Shown in pieces: positions 26,054 through 35,170 of a stretch of 64,000 bases of DNA. Position 1 is the first letter of the stretch; the number at the start of each line of letters is the position of its first letter. This stretch comes from Viridibacillus soli (GTDB lineage Bacteria; Bacillota; Bacilli; Bacillales_A; Planococcaceae). The position numbers were made by a program, and so were the translations under genes. The DNA is taken from the NCBI RefSeq assembly GCF_016612995.1, contig NZ_JAEOAH010000008.1:1-64000 (forward strand), given 5' to 3'. The notes under the pieces are model-generated. The model did no database searches. It was not told where the DNA came from and was given only the letters and a program-made list of their open reading frames with translations.

Positions 26054-26184
26054 TCTGTAATAGCTTTTGGTTTTAGAATATAGATTGATAATTTAGGTAT
26101 CCGAATCTTTAAGAAATGCCCGATTTTGTATATCCTATCCAAACAACTACTGCTTCTAAGAGCTATAGAGGTGATTGTGCTGGA

Positions 26185-26376
26185 TTAAAGAATTGCTTTT
26201 TTAGGTTTTAAACTTAACGCATAAAACGTTTGCATAAATAATAAAATACAACCAATTCCAATAATAGAAATTATCTGCGATTGCTCTGTAAGAATAGAAT
26301 AAAACATTAATCCAAAACTTAGTAAAATAAGCAGTGCCATCATCCAGTAATATAGTTTATATAAACCTTTTAACAT
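26185..26376 (-). CDS. Small two-helix membrane protein, hypothetical
   Basis: A 63-residue protein starting MLKGLYKLYYWMMALLILLS with two hydrophobic helices (about 8-28 and 34-54) and a basic tail LKPKKAIL. No family recognised. The ribosome binding site is weak (GGTGA about 10 bases before the ATG). It lies inside the stretch that separates the two halves of a decayed short-chain dehydrogenase gene, so it may have come in with an insertion. Confidence 0.4.
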   Translation of the reverse strand: MLKGLYKLYYWMMALLILLSFGLMFYSILTEQSQIISIIGIGCILLFMQTFYALSLKPKKAIL

Positions 26377-26504
26377 TAAATATTTTTCACCATCATCAGT
26401 ATCGGCTTACATTTTAAATAACATTATTATTCAAACACTCAATAAGCTAACTGTTTTTATCGGATTTTATTTCAAATCAACAAATGATTTCTAATAGCAA
26501 TGAA

Positions 26505-26950
26505 AAATTCAGTTCAATTGATATCCATATTAATAACGCTGGAATCTCATCAGAAAAACAATAGATACTATTACAGTTGAAGACGGGTCATTAACGCATT
26601 CGGACTTTTCTTAGGTATGAAACACGTTTCTGCAGTAATAGAAGAAAATGGTAATGGTTCAATCGTTAACATTGCTTCATTCACTGCACAAATCAGTATG
26701 GGCTTAAATACATACTCTGCATCTAAAGGTTCTGTATCTGCAATTTCTAAAGCAGCTGCAACTGCATTTGGTAAATTTGACGTGCACGTGCACGCTTTAT
26801 TCCCAGGCATTATCGAAACACTAATGACTGCTGTTTTAAAAGATTGGGCTGTATACGTAGAAGCTATAGTTTAAGCAACACCACTTTCTCGTCTTGGCCA
26901 ACCAGCTGATGCATAAATAGTGAATGGATTGTTAGTTAAATTCAAATAGT
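26505..26950 (+). pseudogene. Short-chain dehydrogenase, middle and C-terminal remnant
   Basis: Pieces in shifting frames: IDIHINNAGISSEKQ (the NNAG motif), then GMKHVSAVIEENGNGSIVNI and ASFTAQISMGLNTYSASKGS with the catalytic Ser region and Tyr-x-x-x-Lys (YSASK), then HALFPGIIETLMTAV, a TAA stop, and PLSRLGQPADA. Several stops and frame changes interrupt it. Together with 25765-25930 it represents one dead dehydrogenase gene of about 750 bp. Confidence 0.7.
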
Positions 26951-27059
26951 GGGGTTATAGGTGGTGTTGATAAAGGGTAGTATCTGGTTCCATCTTCTCT
27001 CTATACAACTTATATCATTTGTTTTAAGTTATGTTCATTAAATGGAAAGGATATGTGTA

Positions 27060-27992
27060 ATGAGAACTAATAAAATGATATTACTTGTAATAGTCTTATC
27101 CTTGTTTGTAAGTGTAATTATTCCAATGAATAAGGTTGATGCAGCAGTAAAAACAGCTATTGTCAATGTAGATAATCTAAATGTTCGCGCCAAAGCCACT
27201 ACTTCATCTACATTATTAGGGCAACTTAAAAAAGATTCAACAGTAAGTGTATTAAAAATTGAAAATGGCTGGGCTAATATAAAATTTAAAGGGAAGCTTG
27301 CATATATTTCGGCCGTATATATTACATATACGAATGACTCTACGAGCAGTAAAAAAATGTACGTCAATGTAGATCTATTAAACGTAAGGGCTTCAGCATC
27401 TCCAGCTAGTAAAATGCTAGGTATGTTAAAAAAGAACGAAACAGTACAAGTTTTATCGACTACAAATGGTTGGTCTAAAATTGTATATCAATCATATCCA
27501 GCTTATGTAAAATCTTCTTATTTGTCGACTAATGCTACCAAACCTGTAAAACAGCTTAACTATCAATATAGCTTGAATATGGCTTCAAACTATATGTATG
27601 TTTATCGTGACGCAACCTCAAAAGCATATTCATTCTGGCAAAGTAAAGGCGGGGGTGAATGGGATATCACATTATTTGATCGTACTTATGGTACGACCAA
27701 GCATATTGGTTATTCTATTGAATCTAAAAAAGAATTATTAATTGGTAGTGAAGAGTCACCGATTATTCAATATCCGTTAACAGTAGGAAAGAAATTCAAA
27801 ACAATGCAATCTACTGCAACCGTTTTGGCGATTGACAAAATTATGACGGTTAAGGCGGGCACATTTAAAAATGTCGTCGAAATTGATATGGGGAATGGTC
27901 TCATCAATTACTATGCACCGAATAGAGGCCATATTTTATCAAAAGATAAAAAATCAAAAAAGATCCTATATGAATTAATCGAATTCTATTAG
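27060..27992 (+). CDS. Secreted protein with two bacterial SH3 domains
   Basis: A 310-residue exported protein. ATG at 27060 is preceded by AAAGGA; an ATG 18 bp upstream overlaps that site. The signal peptide is MRTNKMILLVIVLSLFVSVI up to VDA-AVKT (about residue 29). Two SH3b domains follow, each with the NVxxLNVRAxAxxxSxxLGxLKK pattern (about 34-95 and 104-165). The last 140 residues (YQYSLNMASNYMYVYRDATS onward) are an unrecognised domain rich in beta strands. SH3b domains bind cell-wall peptides; no catalytic domain was identified, so it may be a wall-associated protein of unknown role. Confidence 0.8.
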   Translation: MRTNKMILLVIVLSLFVSVIIPMNKVDAAVKTAIVNVDNLNVRAKATTSSTLLGQLKKDSTVSVLKIENGWANIKFKGKLAYISAVYITYTNDSTSSKKMYVNVDLLNVRASASPASKMLGMLKKNETVQVLSTTNGWSKIVYQSYPAYVKSSYLSTNATKPVKQLNYQYSLNMASNYMYVYRDATSKAYSFWQSKGGGEWDITLFDRTYGTTKHIGYSIESKKELLIGSEESPIIQYPLTVGKKFKTMQSTATVLAIDKIMTVKAGTFKNVVEIDMGNGLINYYAPNRGHILSKDKKSKKILYELIEFY

Positions 27993-28009
27993 AATCATAA
28001 CAATTTAAG

Positions 28010-28046
28010 GCGCATGGAAGAATACCTTCATCCATGCGCTTTTTTT
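28010..28046 (+). terminator. Terminator of the SH3-domain protein gene
   Basis: GCGCATGGA / TCCATGCGC stem with a 12-base loop and T7 tail, 17 bp after the stop. Confidence 0.95.
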
Positions 28047-28106
28047 AATTCAAATGATATAATAGGGATATTTGGGAAATATTTAAAATAAAGAAGGGGT
28101 GGTAAA

Positions 28107-29675
28107 GTGAGTCAATTATGGTTTGGTGGCAAAATTTACACGATGCAGCAAGATGGGGAAACAGTGGAAGCAGTTCTTGTCGAGGATGGTAAGATTAAAA
28201 AGATAGGAGCATATAAGGAGCTCAAATCACTAGCGACTGAAATAATCGATTTGCAGGGAGCGGTAATGTATCCCGGATTTGTAGATAGTCATTTACATAT
28301 GATTGGGCACGGAGAGAAACTTTTACGATTAGATCTGACGACAGTAAAATCTGCAGATGAGATGTTAGCAGTAATTAAACTTGCTGCGGCTAATCGTTCT
28401 GAGGATGAATGGTTAATTGCTGAGGGGTGGAATGAATTTCAATTCACTGACCAACGCATACCGACTGCACAGGAATTGGATGATATCCGCCATGCACCGA
28501 TTGTGTTAAAACGTGTATGCCGCCATGTCCTACTTGCGAACACTTCCGCCATGCTTGCAGGTAGTATTACAAAAGAAACGCAAAATCCATCTGGTGGTGA
28601 AATCGGCCGTGACAAAAATGGTCAGTTAACTGGTTTATTATATGACCAAGCACTTTATAAAGTTTTAGATCAAATACCTTCTAATCAAGAATATTCATTG
28701 TCAGACGCACTAGAACTTGCAGTCAATCATATGCTGTCACTCGGTTTAACAGGCGGACATACAGAAGATATGAGCTACTATGGGCATTTTTCGAATCCAC
28801 TAAAAGCTTTTGTTGAAGTAATTGGTAAAAAGAAAAATTTTAGGGCACATTTATTAAGGCATCATCTTATGTTTAAAGAAATGATGACGACAAATACCAA
28901 ATACGCTGAGCCTTACATTGAACCCGGTGCGATGAAAATATTCTCAGACGGGGCACTTGGTGGCGCTACAGCGGCATTACTTGAACCGTACTCTGATCAG
29001 CCAGGTAATAAGGGATTATTTATACATACAGCTGAGCAATTAAATCAGCTTGTGAAAATGGCCAGACACTATGACGAAGCTGTTGCAGTTCATATTATCG
29101 GTGATGCCGCGCTTGCTCAAGTATTAACAGTAATTGAAGCGAACCCATTAACAAACGGCAAAAAGGATCGTCTCATTCACTGTAGTGTTGTGAATAAAGA
29201 ATTGATTGAACGCATGCGTAAGTTACCCGTCATTTTAGATGTTCAACCACAATTTATTCTTTCGGATTTCCCGTGGGTTGTAGATAAGGTTGGTCAACAA
29301 CGTGCTCAGTTGATGTTTCCGTTTAAAAGCTTTTTAGAACATGATTTAATATGCGCAGGCGGTTCAGATGCTCCGATTGAAGAGGTCAATCCATTACTGG
29401 GCATTCACGCAGCAATTGCTAGGAAAAAACGAGAGCACGCACATGATGGCTTTATACCATCAGAAAAGCTTACACGCTTTGAAGCAATTTCGCTTTATAC
29501 AACAGGCAGTGCGAAGGCGATTGGTAAGGAAGCTGTTAGAGGTATGATTCAACAAGGCTTCGATGCGGATTTTTCGATTTTTGACAAAGATTTATTTACT
29601 TGTAATGAGGATGAAATTCCAGATGCAGTGGCACTTAAAACTATCGTTGCAGGTAATGTCGTTTTTTCCAAATAA
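28107..29675 (+). CDS. YtcJ-like metal-dependent amidohydrolase
   Basis: A 522-residue amidohydrolase of the YtcJ (amidohydrolase 3) group. The N-terminal beta-sandwich starts LWFGGKIYTM, the metal-binding HxH is in GFVDSHLHMIGHG near residues 57-69, then KIFSDGALGGATAAL near 275, AVHIIGDAAL near 325, and SDAPIEEVNPLLGI near 425 with the metal Asp. The family hydrolyses N-acyl, formamide or hydantoin-like bonds; the substrate here is unknown. GTG at 28107 follows AGGGGTGG at good spacing. A pantothenate kinase gene follows after 101 bp. Confidence 0.88.
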   Translation: MSQLWFGGKIYTMQQDGETVEAVLVEDGKIKKIGAYKELKSLATEIIDLQGAVMYPGFVDSHLHMIGHGEKLLRLDLTTVKSADEMLAVIKLAAANRSEDEWLIAEGWNEFQFTDQRIPTAQELDDIRHAPIVLKRVCRHVLLANTSAMLAGSITKETQNPSGGEIGRDKNGQLTGLLYDQALYKVLDQIPSNQEYSLSDALELAVNHMLSLGLTGGHTEDMSYYGHFSNPLKAFVEVIGKKKNFRAHLLRHHLMFKEMMTTNTKYAEPYIEPGAMKIFSDGALGGATAALLEPYSDQPGNKGLFIHTAEQLNQLVKMARHYDEAVAVHIIGDAALAQVLTVIEANPLTNGKKDRLIHCSVVNKELIERMRKLPVILDVQPQFILSDFPWVVDKVGQQRAQLMFPFKSFLEHDLICAGGSDAPIEEVNPLLGIHAAIARKKREHAHDGFIPSEKLTRFEAISLYTTGSAKAIGKEAVRGMIQQGFDADFSIFDKDLFTCNEDEIPDAVALKTIVAGNVVFSK

Positions 29676-29776
29676 ATAAGTAGAAGGATATAAAAATTAG
29701 AACTTCATAGGAAATCGTTGCACAAAATTGCTCATAGCAGTAAAGTTTAGAAAGGGCGATCATAAAGGAGAATTGT

Positions 29777-30613
29777 ATGACGAAGGCAATTGGAATAGAC
29801 GCTGGGGGAACTCTAACGAAATTAGCTTATGTAAATGAATTTGGCGAGCTAGTGTTAGAGCATTTCCCTTCGAATGATTTACATGCTGTGACGGAATGGA
29901 TCAGCAAACAACCTGAGATTGAAGAGATTGGCATAACAGGTGGACGAGCCGAGCAAGTCAAAGATTTACTGAAATCGGTTAAATCCATCCATTACATAGT
30001 TGAATTTGAAGCAACATTAAAAGGGGTTCGTTATCAACTTATGCAAGAGGGTCATCAATTTGACCGAAGCATCATAACAAATGTCGGGACAGGCACTTCC
30101 ATTCATTATATGGATGGTGAAACGCATAGCCGTGTCGGGGGTACTGGCATTGGTGGTGGAACACTTGTCGGTTTAGCAGCATTAACGACAGGTATTTATA
30201 ATTATAATGACATTATAAAACAAGCACAGTCTGGTGAGAGACAGGAGATGGACTTGTTAGTGCAAGATATATACCAAGGTATGGATACACCGATTTCAGG
30301 CACGTTAACGGCAAGTAACTTTGGTAAAATGGGAATCGACCAAACGAAAAATCATCCGACTGAAAATATTCTAGCAACAGTGCAAGGTTTAGTAGGGGAA
30401 GTTATTACGACGCTAAGTATCCAACTTGCTGAGCAAAATCAGGTCGAACATATTATTTATATTGGTACGACTTTAAACGAAAATGAAGCATTAAAAAAGA
30501 TTATCGCCAACTACACGAAATTGAAAAAGAAAACACCAATCTTTTTAAATGACCACGGCTTTAGTGGAGCAATTGGTGCATTATTGAATATAGCTGCAAA
30601 TCAAAATAAATAA
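29777..30613 (+). CDS. coaW: Type II pantothenate kinase
   Basis: A 278-residue kinase catalysing the first step of coenzyme A synthesis (pantothenate to 4'-phosphopantothenate). The ATP-binding loop GIDAGGTLTKLAY is at residues 6-18, VEFEATLKGVRYQL near 75 carries the catalytic Glu, and NVGTGTSIHYMDG with VGGTGIGGGTLVGL lies near 105-145. Size and motifs match the staphylococcal/Bacillus type II enzyme rather than types I or III. ATG at 29777 follows AAAGGAG. Confidence 0.93.
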   Translation: MTKAIGIDAGGTLTKLAYVNEFGELVLEHFPSNDLHAVTEWISKQPEIEEIGITGGRAEQVKDLLKSVKSIHYIVEFEATLKGVRYQLMQEGHQFDRSIITNVGTGTSIHYMDGETHSRVGGTGIGGGTLVGLAALTTGIYNYNDIIKQAQSGERQEMDLLVQDIYQGMDTPISGTLTASNFGKMGIDQTKNHPTENILATVQGLVGEVITTLSIQLAEQNQVEHIIYIGTTLNENEALKKIIANYTKLKKKTPIFLNDHGFSGAIGALLNIAANQNK

Positions 30614-30618
30614 AGAAA

Positions 30619-30870
30619 ATGCAAATTGATGGCGTTTACAGAAGCGCCAAGTTGGTCTTGGTTAAAGCACTTGTACCAAGCTTCCAATCAATGACGATTC
30701 AATCAACTGATCCAAGACCTTCCGGTTATGCGACAGCTACTTTCTTTACATTATTTGATGTAGGAGTTGCTCTTGGTTCATGGCTACTTGGTATCGTTGC
30801 AGTATATCTTTTTGCCGCATTTGTTGTTTCAATTGAAGCCATTGCATATATGGTGACGCAAATGAGAAAA
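30619..30870 (+). pseudogene. Major facilitator superfamily transporter, C-terminal remnant
   Basis: The frame includes FQSMTIQSTDPRPSGYATAT followed by FFTLFDVGVALGSWLLGIVA, a recognisable pair of segments around transmembrane helices 10-11 of a drug-efflux-type transporter. The rest of the roughly 400-residue protein is missing, and the frame drifts after GIVAVYL. No start signal. It lies directly behind coaW and reads into the shared terminator at 30872. Confidence 0.6.
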
Positions 30871-30871
30871 A

Positions 30872-30902
30872 AGCAAACTCTACTTAGGAGTTTGCCTTTT
30901 TT
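30872..30902 (+). terminator. Terminator between the transporter remnant and the RNase HI-like gene
   Basis: GCAAACTC / GAGTTTGC stem with T6 tail on the plus strand; the complementary strand has TTTTTTCTC-like ends, and the last codons of the opposing gene overlap it, so it may serve both sides. Confidence 0.75.
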
Positions 30903-31287
30903 GATTTGTGCGTAATGCTTCTCTTGCAAGGGCATCTGCGGCACGATTTTCTGAATCGGGAATCCATTTGATGAAAAATAAATCGAATTTTCTAGATAGC
31001 TCAAGCGCCTCTTCTAAATAAGGCTTATATGCCTCATTTTTGACATATTCCTTTTCAATAGACGCAACGACAATCTTTGAATCCGAGCGAACAGAAATAA
31101 TGCCTGTTGATAATTTCAAGGCTTCCTTTAAACCTTGAACGAGCGCGATAAATTCGGTCGTATGGTTATCATTTTCTCCAATGGATTCACCGATTTTAAT
31201 CAGCTGGCCTTCACCTTTAATGAAAATACCGATTGCACTCGGTCCAGGATTCCCTGCAGTTGCTGCATCAATATACAATTCAATCAT
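30880..31287 (-). CDS. RNase HI-like protein (YpdQ type)
   Basis: A 135-residue protein with the RNase H fold. The acidic catalytic residues are in place: Asp7 in ELYIDAATAGNPG, Glu45 in NHTTEFIALV, Asp69 in VRSDSKIV and Asp118 in ENRAADALAREAL. The basic handle of E. coli RNase HI is missing, as in other short Firmicute homologues such as B. subtilis YpdQ, whose activity is doubtful. With all four acids present this copy could be an active RNA:DNA hybrid nuclease; that is inference. ATG at 31287 has a GGTGAC upstream. Followed on the other strand by a YpeQ-like gene, again like B. subtilis. Confidence 0.88.
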   Translation of the reverse strand: MIELYIDAATAGNPGPSAIGIFIKGEGQLIKIGESIGENDNHTTEFIALVQGLKEALKLSTGIISVRSDSKIVVASIEKEYVKNEAYKPYLEEALELSRKFDLFFIKWIPDSENRAADALAREALRTNQKRQTPK

Positions 31288-31479
31288 TAAGTCACCTGCT
31301 ATATCATATTTACTTCTACAGTCTATTTTATGACATGTTGAATGAAAAGGGAAAGAGTCGGAATAGGACTAGTATAGACTACGTAAACTAATAAGCAATT
31401 GTAAGGAGAAAATATTTGAAACTGTCTTCTCCAAATAGTAAAATAAAAAAATACTGAAATTTTGAGGTGAATCGATTTG

Positions 31480-31671
31480 ATGGACAAAGTAACCGTCATA
31501 AAGGAAATTGACGAAATCGTGGAAAATTATTGTGAAGGTTGCTTCGTGAAAAATCAACTTCGTAAAGACCGAGGTAAAACTGGAGCCCATCGTTTCTGTA
31601 TTGAATCATGTACAGTAGGGGAGCAGCTACACTTTTTAGGCGAAGAACTACTAAAAGTTTATACTAAATAA
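31480..31671 (+). CDS. ypeQ: Small zinc-finger protein (YpeQ type)
   Basis: A 63-residue protein with cysteines arranged as YCEGCFVK near residue 19 and HRFCIESC near 38-46, consistent with a zinc site of four cysteines. It matches the short Bacillus YpeQ proteins annotated as zinc-finger domain proteins of unknown function. ATG at 31480 is chosen; a TTG one codon earlier is also possible because GAGGTG lies 7 bp from it. A terminator follows. Confidence 0.8.
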   Translation: MDKVTVIKEIDEIVENYCEGCFVKNQLRKDRGKTGAHRFCIESCTVGEQLHFLGEELLKVYTK

Positions 31672-31687
31672 CCTACTTCTATCTTCC

Positions 31688-31723
31688 AAACACCAAGAGT
31701 TTTTACCTTTTGGTGTTTTTTTT
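31688..31723 (+). terminator. Terminator of the ypeQ-like gene
   Basis: AACACCAA / TTGGTGTT stem followed by T8. Confidence 0.85.
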
Positions 31724-31827
31724 GTTGAAATAAATGGCCGATGCTAGTAACATTGGATAACAATTACTGAATTATTGTAATAATCGTGCTATTTTAACAT
31801 CTTCTTATATAGATTTGTAAATATTCA

Positions 31828-31856
31828 TTGACTACTACAGTTAGTATTTGTACACT
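31828..31856 (+). promoter_or_regulatory. Sigma-A promoter of the aspartokinase gene
   Basis: TTGACT and TACACT separated by exactly 17 bp, about 66 bp before the start codon. The short leader holds a small hairpin (ACTGTTTTTTACAGG) but no lysine riboswitch. Confidence 0.6.
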
Positions 31857-31922
31857 GTGAAGAAACAACTGTTTTTTACAGGGATACAAATATACAAATA
31901 AACAATGTAAGGATATGATGAA

Positions 31923-33290
31923 ATGAAAGTATGTAAATTTGGTGGAACTTCAGTTGCAAGTGCAGAACAAATTAAAAAGGTAGCAGCAATCGTACAATCT
32001 GACCATTCAAGACGCCTAATTGTCGTTTCCGCTCCTGGTAAACGTTTTAGTGATGATACAAAAGTAACCGATTTATTAATAGAATTAGCAAACGCTACAT
32101 TACAACAAGGTGCTGTTGAAGAGAAATTAAAAAACGTCGTAAAGCGCTATGAAAATAATGCAAAGGGTCTTGGTTTAGATCATGTTATTTGTGACGTCAT
32201 TGAAGCGGATTTACGTAAACGTATTGCGCAAGTTGGATCAGTAAGTGACGAATTCTTAATGGATAGCTTAAAAGCGAGTGGAGAAGATAATAATGCGAAA
32301 ATGATCGCAGCTTACTTCAAAAGCATCGGTTTAGAAGCAAAATATGTGAATCCACTTGAAAGTGGTTTAATCGTTAATGACTTACCAGCTCGAGCACAAG
32401 CATTGCCAAAAGCGTACGAAAATTTGAGTGCCTTAAAGGATTCACAAGAAATTGTTGTGTTCCCAGGTTTCTTTGGCTATACAGAAGAAGGTGTATTACG
32501 TACATTTGAACGTGGTGGATCAGATATTACTGGATCTATTTTAGCGGCAGCTGTAAAAGCTGATTTATACGAAAACTTCACTGATGTAGATTCAGTGTTC
32601 TGTGCAAATCCCAAAGTTGTGAATTGTCCAGTTGAAATTCAAGAAATTACGTACCGTGAAATGCGTGAGTTATCTTATGCAGGTTTCTCAGTTTTCCATG
32701 ACGAAGCATTAATGCCCGTTTATAAAGTGGGTATTCCCGTTTGTATTAAAAATACGAATAACCCATCTACACCGGGAACTCGTATCGTCTCCGAGCGTAA
32801 AACAAATCGCCGCCCGGTAACCGGTATTTCAGCTGATAGTGGTTTCTCAATTTTATTTGTTAGTAAATACTTGATGAACCGTGAGATCGGTTTTGGACGT
32901 AAATTACTCCAAATTTTAGAAGAAGAGAATATTTCATATGAGCATACTCCTTCTGGTTTGGATGATATCTCTGTTATTATTCGTAGCCATCAACTAACTG
33001 TTGATAAAGAAGATCGCATCGTAAAGCGTGTTGAAACAGAATTATATGCAGATGATGTACATTTCCGTCATGATTTCTCAATGATTGTTATTGTGGGAGA
33101 AGGTATGAATAACAATACAGGCTTAGCGGCGCGTGCTGCGACAGCCATTTCAAAAACAGGCGCTAATATTGAAATGATTAACCAAGGATCTTCTGAAGTT
33201 AGTCTCGTATTCGGTGTTCGTAAAGAGTTTGAAAATAAAATATTACAAGCACTATACAATGAATTTTTCGCTCTTTCAGCAACAATATAA
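31923..33290 (+). CDS. Aspartate kinase (class III, single-chain type)
   Basis: A 455-residue enzyme phosphorylating aspartate, the entry step to lysine, threonine and methionine. The kinase domain starts KVCKFGGTSVAS (residues 2-13), with GFFGYTEEGVLRTFERGGSD near 180-200 and two ACT domains in the last 150 residues (ISADSGFSILFVSKYLMN near 300; MIVIVGEGMNNNTGLAARAA near 385). The layout corresponds to B. subtilis YclM-like aspartokinase III, not the internally initiated alpha/beta type (LysC). Feedback control would be through the ACT domains. ATG at 31923 follows AAGGATATG. Own promoter and terminator. Confidence 0.92.
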   Translation: MKVCKFGGTSVASAEQIKKVAAIVQSDHSRRLIVVSAPGKRFSDDTKVTDLLIELANATLQQGAVEEKLKNVVKRYENNAKGLGLDHVICDVIEADLRKRIAQVGSVSDEFLMDSLKASGEDNNAKMIAAYFKSIGLEAKYVNPLESGLIVNDLPARAQALPKAYENLSALKDSQEIVVFPGFFGYTEEGVLRTFERGGSDITGSILAAAVKADLYENFTDVDSVFCANPKVVNCPVEIQEITYREMRELSYAGFSVFHDEALMPVYKVGIPVCIKNTNNPSTPGTRIVSERKTNRRPVTGISADSGFSILFVSKYLMNREIGFGRKLLQILEEENISYEHTPSGLDDISVIIRSHQLTVDKEDRIVKRVETELYADDVHFRHDFSMIVIVGEGMNNNTGLAARAATAISKTGANIEMINQGSSEVSLVFGVRKEFENKILQALYNEFFALSATI

Positions 33291-33309
33291 TTGAGGATAA
33301 ATTATTTAG

Positions 33310-33347
33310 GGCGATCAACGTAAAATCATACGTTGGTCGTTATTTTA
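33310..33347 (+). terminator. Terminator of the aspartokinase gene
   Basis: GCGATCAACGT / ACGTTGGTCGT stem (one G-T pair) followed by TATTTTAT. Confidence 0.8.
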
Positions 33348-33518
33348 TATTTGCTGTATAAAAAAATGTTCAGATAAATAAAAAAAATAAAAAATAAACA
33401 TCATCTTAATTGCAATTTACATATACTTTCCTATAGATTAATAATAGTAACTTATTTTAGGAGGTGAATTCTTTATTCTGAATCTGAATAAGGATCAGAT
33501 CAGATATAAAGAACATGA

Positions 33519-34826
33519 TTGGACAATGATATAGCCATTAAGTTAGTTGTTTTCATAATACTAATCGCATTTACCGCGTTTTTCGTAGCGTCGGAGTTTG
33601 CGATTATAAAGGTGAGATCAACTAGGATCGACCAGCTCGTCCTTGAAGGCAATAAAAAGGCGATTAAAGCAAAAAAGGTCACGAATAATTTAGATGAGTA
33701 TTTATCAGCTTGCCAGCTTGGCATTACGATTACGGCATTAGGGCTTGGGTGGTTGGGGAAACCGACTATTGAAGCTATCCTGAAACCACTGTTCGAGATA
33801 TTCAGCTTAGATGCTCGTATTTCTTCAGTGTTATCATTTATTATTGCGTTTTCAATCGTTACATTTTTGCACGTTGTAGTCGGAGAGCTTGCCCCAAAAA
33901 CATTAGCGATTCAACAAGCTGAAACGGTCACATTGCAAACAGCTGGATCACTTATTTTATTCCATAATATTATGTATCCATTCATTAAATTATTAAATGG
34001 TTCTGCTAGAGGTTTAACCGCTTTATTCGGTTTGAAAATGGAGTCAGAGTCTGATGCTGCCCACAGTGAAGAAGAGTTACGCATGATTTTGTCAGATAGC
34101 TATAAGAGCGGTGAGATTAATCGCTCTGAATATAGTTTTGTAAATCGTATTTTCGAATTCGATGATCGTATTGCAAAGGAAATTATGGTCCCTAGAACGG
34201 AAATTATTAGCCTTGATAAAGAACTAACGCTGAAGGAAGTATTTGATGTCATCAATGTAGAACAATATACTCGCTATCCAGTCGTAGATGGTGATAAGGA
34301 TCATATTATAGGCATCGTTAATATGAAGCAGTTGTTAACAGCATTCATCTTAGATGAAACGAATGCAACAAAACCAATGACCAACTTTATGCAACCAGTT
34401 ATTCGAATTATTGAAACAGTACCTATCAGTGATTTATTACTTAAATTTCAATTAAAGCGCATTCATATGGCTATTCTTATGGATGAGTATGGTGGTACAT
34501 CGGGTCTTGTAACTATTGAAGATATCATTGAGGAGATTGTTGGGGATATTAAAGATGAATTTGACTATGATGAACTACCTGAAGTGCAAAAGATAGCTGA
34601 AAATCATTATAATCTTGATGCTAAACTACGATTGGATGAAGTAGAAGCGCTTTTACATATCGATATTCATGATGATGATATCGATACAATCGGGGGGTGG
34701 TTCATGACAAATCATGATCGTATCTTTAAAGGCGAAAAGTACGAAGCAGAAGGCTATGAATTTACTATTCAAGATGTGAATATGCATCAAATTGTAAGAC
34801 TTGAAGTGAAAAAAGTAATTTCATAA
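33519..34826 (+). CDS. CNNM/CorC-HlyC family membrane protein with CBS pair (putative Mg2+ exporter)
   Basis: A 435-residue protein: DUF21 membrane domain with about four helices (residues 1-150; includes TAFFVASEFAIIKVRSTRID), two CBS domains (about 215-335; EIMVPRTEIISLDKELTL and VTIEDIIEEIVGDI), and a C-terminal CorC/HlyC domain (350-430). B. subtilis relatives such as MpfA take part in Mg2+ efflux. Translation seems to start at TTG 33519 because the codon before it is a TGA stop and no earlier in-frame start exists. That TTG has only a weak ribosome binding site, while a strong AGGAGGTG sits 52 bp upstream (33460). Confidence 0.88.
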   Translation: MDNDIAIKLVVFIILIAFTAFFVASEFAIIKVRSTRIDQLVLEGNKKAIKAKKVTNNLDEYLSACQLGITITALGLGWLGKPTIEAILKPLFEIFSLDARISSVLSFIIAFSIVTFLHVVVGELAPKTLAIQQAETVTLQTAGSLILFHNIMYPFIKLLNGSARGLTALFGLKMESESDAAHSEEELRMILSDSYKSGEINRSEYSFVNRIFEFDDRIAKEIMVPRTEIISLDKELTLKEVFDVINVEQYTRYPVVDGDKDHIIGIVNMKQLLTAFILDETNATKPMTNFMQPVIRIIETVPISDLLLKFQLKRIHMAILMDEYGGTSGLVTIEDIIEEIVGDIKDEFDYDELPEVQKIAENHYNLDAKLRLDEVEALLHIDIHDDDIDTIGGWFMTNHDRIFKGEKYEAEGYEFTIQDVNMHQIVRLEVKKVIS

Positions 34827-34828
34827 TG

Positions 34829-34862
34829 AAACTGCCATGACATAGTTCATGGCAGTTTTTTT
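34829..34862 (+). terminator. Terminator of the CNNM-family gene
   Basis: AACTGCCATGA / TCATGGCAGTT stem, 6-base loop, T7 tail. Confidence 0.95.
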
Positions 34863-34922
34863 GATAAAAAATAGTTATGTTAATATCGTGTAGAAATGAT
34901 TGTTATTGTATAAAAAATACGT

Positions 34923-34961
34923 AAAAAAAGCTATTCCTCAAGAAATACTTGTAGAATAGCT
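34923..34961 (-). terminator. Terminator of the cold shock gene
   Basis: AGCTATTC / GAATAGCT stem with inner loop; minus-strand tail TTTTTTT. Confidence 0.8.
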
Positions 34962-34969
34962 GCTACCCA

Positions 34970-35170
34970 TTATATTTTCATCACGTTCGCAGCTTGTGGA
35001 CCACGATTACCTTCGATAATATCAAAACTTACATCTTGTCCCTCTTCTAAGGTGCGGAAACCTTCCTCCTGGATACCAGTGAAATGGACGAATACATCTT
35101 CATTATCATTGTACTCTATAAAACCATAACCTTTTTCGTTATTGAACCATTTTACTTTTCCTTGTTGCAT
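34970..35170 (-). CDS. cspD: Cold shock protein (CspD-like)
   Basis: A 66-residue single cold shock domain starting [20 protein letters not shown], with RNP1 (KGYGFIEY) and RNP2 (DVFVHF) for single-stranded nucleic acid binding; it acts as an RNA chaperone. The [14 protein letters not shown] start and the ending [16 protein letters not shown] are closest to B. subtilis CspD, whose gene also lies near the yp- genes. ATG at 35170 follows GGGAGGAA; an in-frame upstream start at 35203 is not supported. Confidence 0.9.
   Translation of the reverse strand: MQQGKVKWFNNEKGYGFIEYNDNEDVFVHFTGIQEEGFRTLEEGQDVSFDIIEGNRGPQAANVMKI

Noticed and set aside
31724-31922. Possible lysine riboswitch before the aspartokinase gene
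   Set aside because: The leader after the likely promoter is only about 65 nt, too short for the L-box, and none of its conserved blocks was seen.
33348-33518. Possible M-box magnesium riboswitch before the CNNM gene
   Set aside because: The stretch is mostly A/T without the conserved M-box helices.
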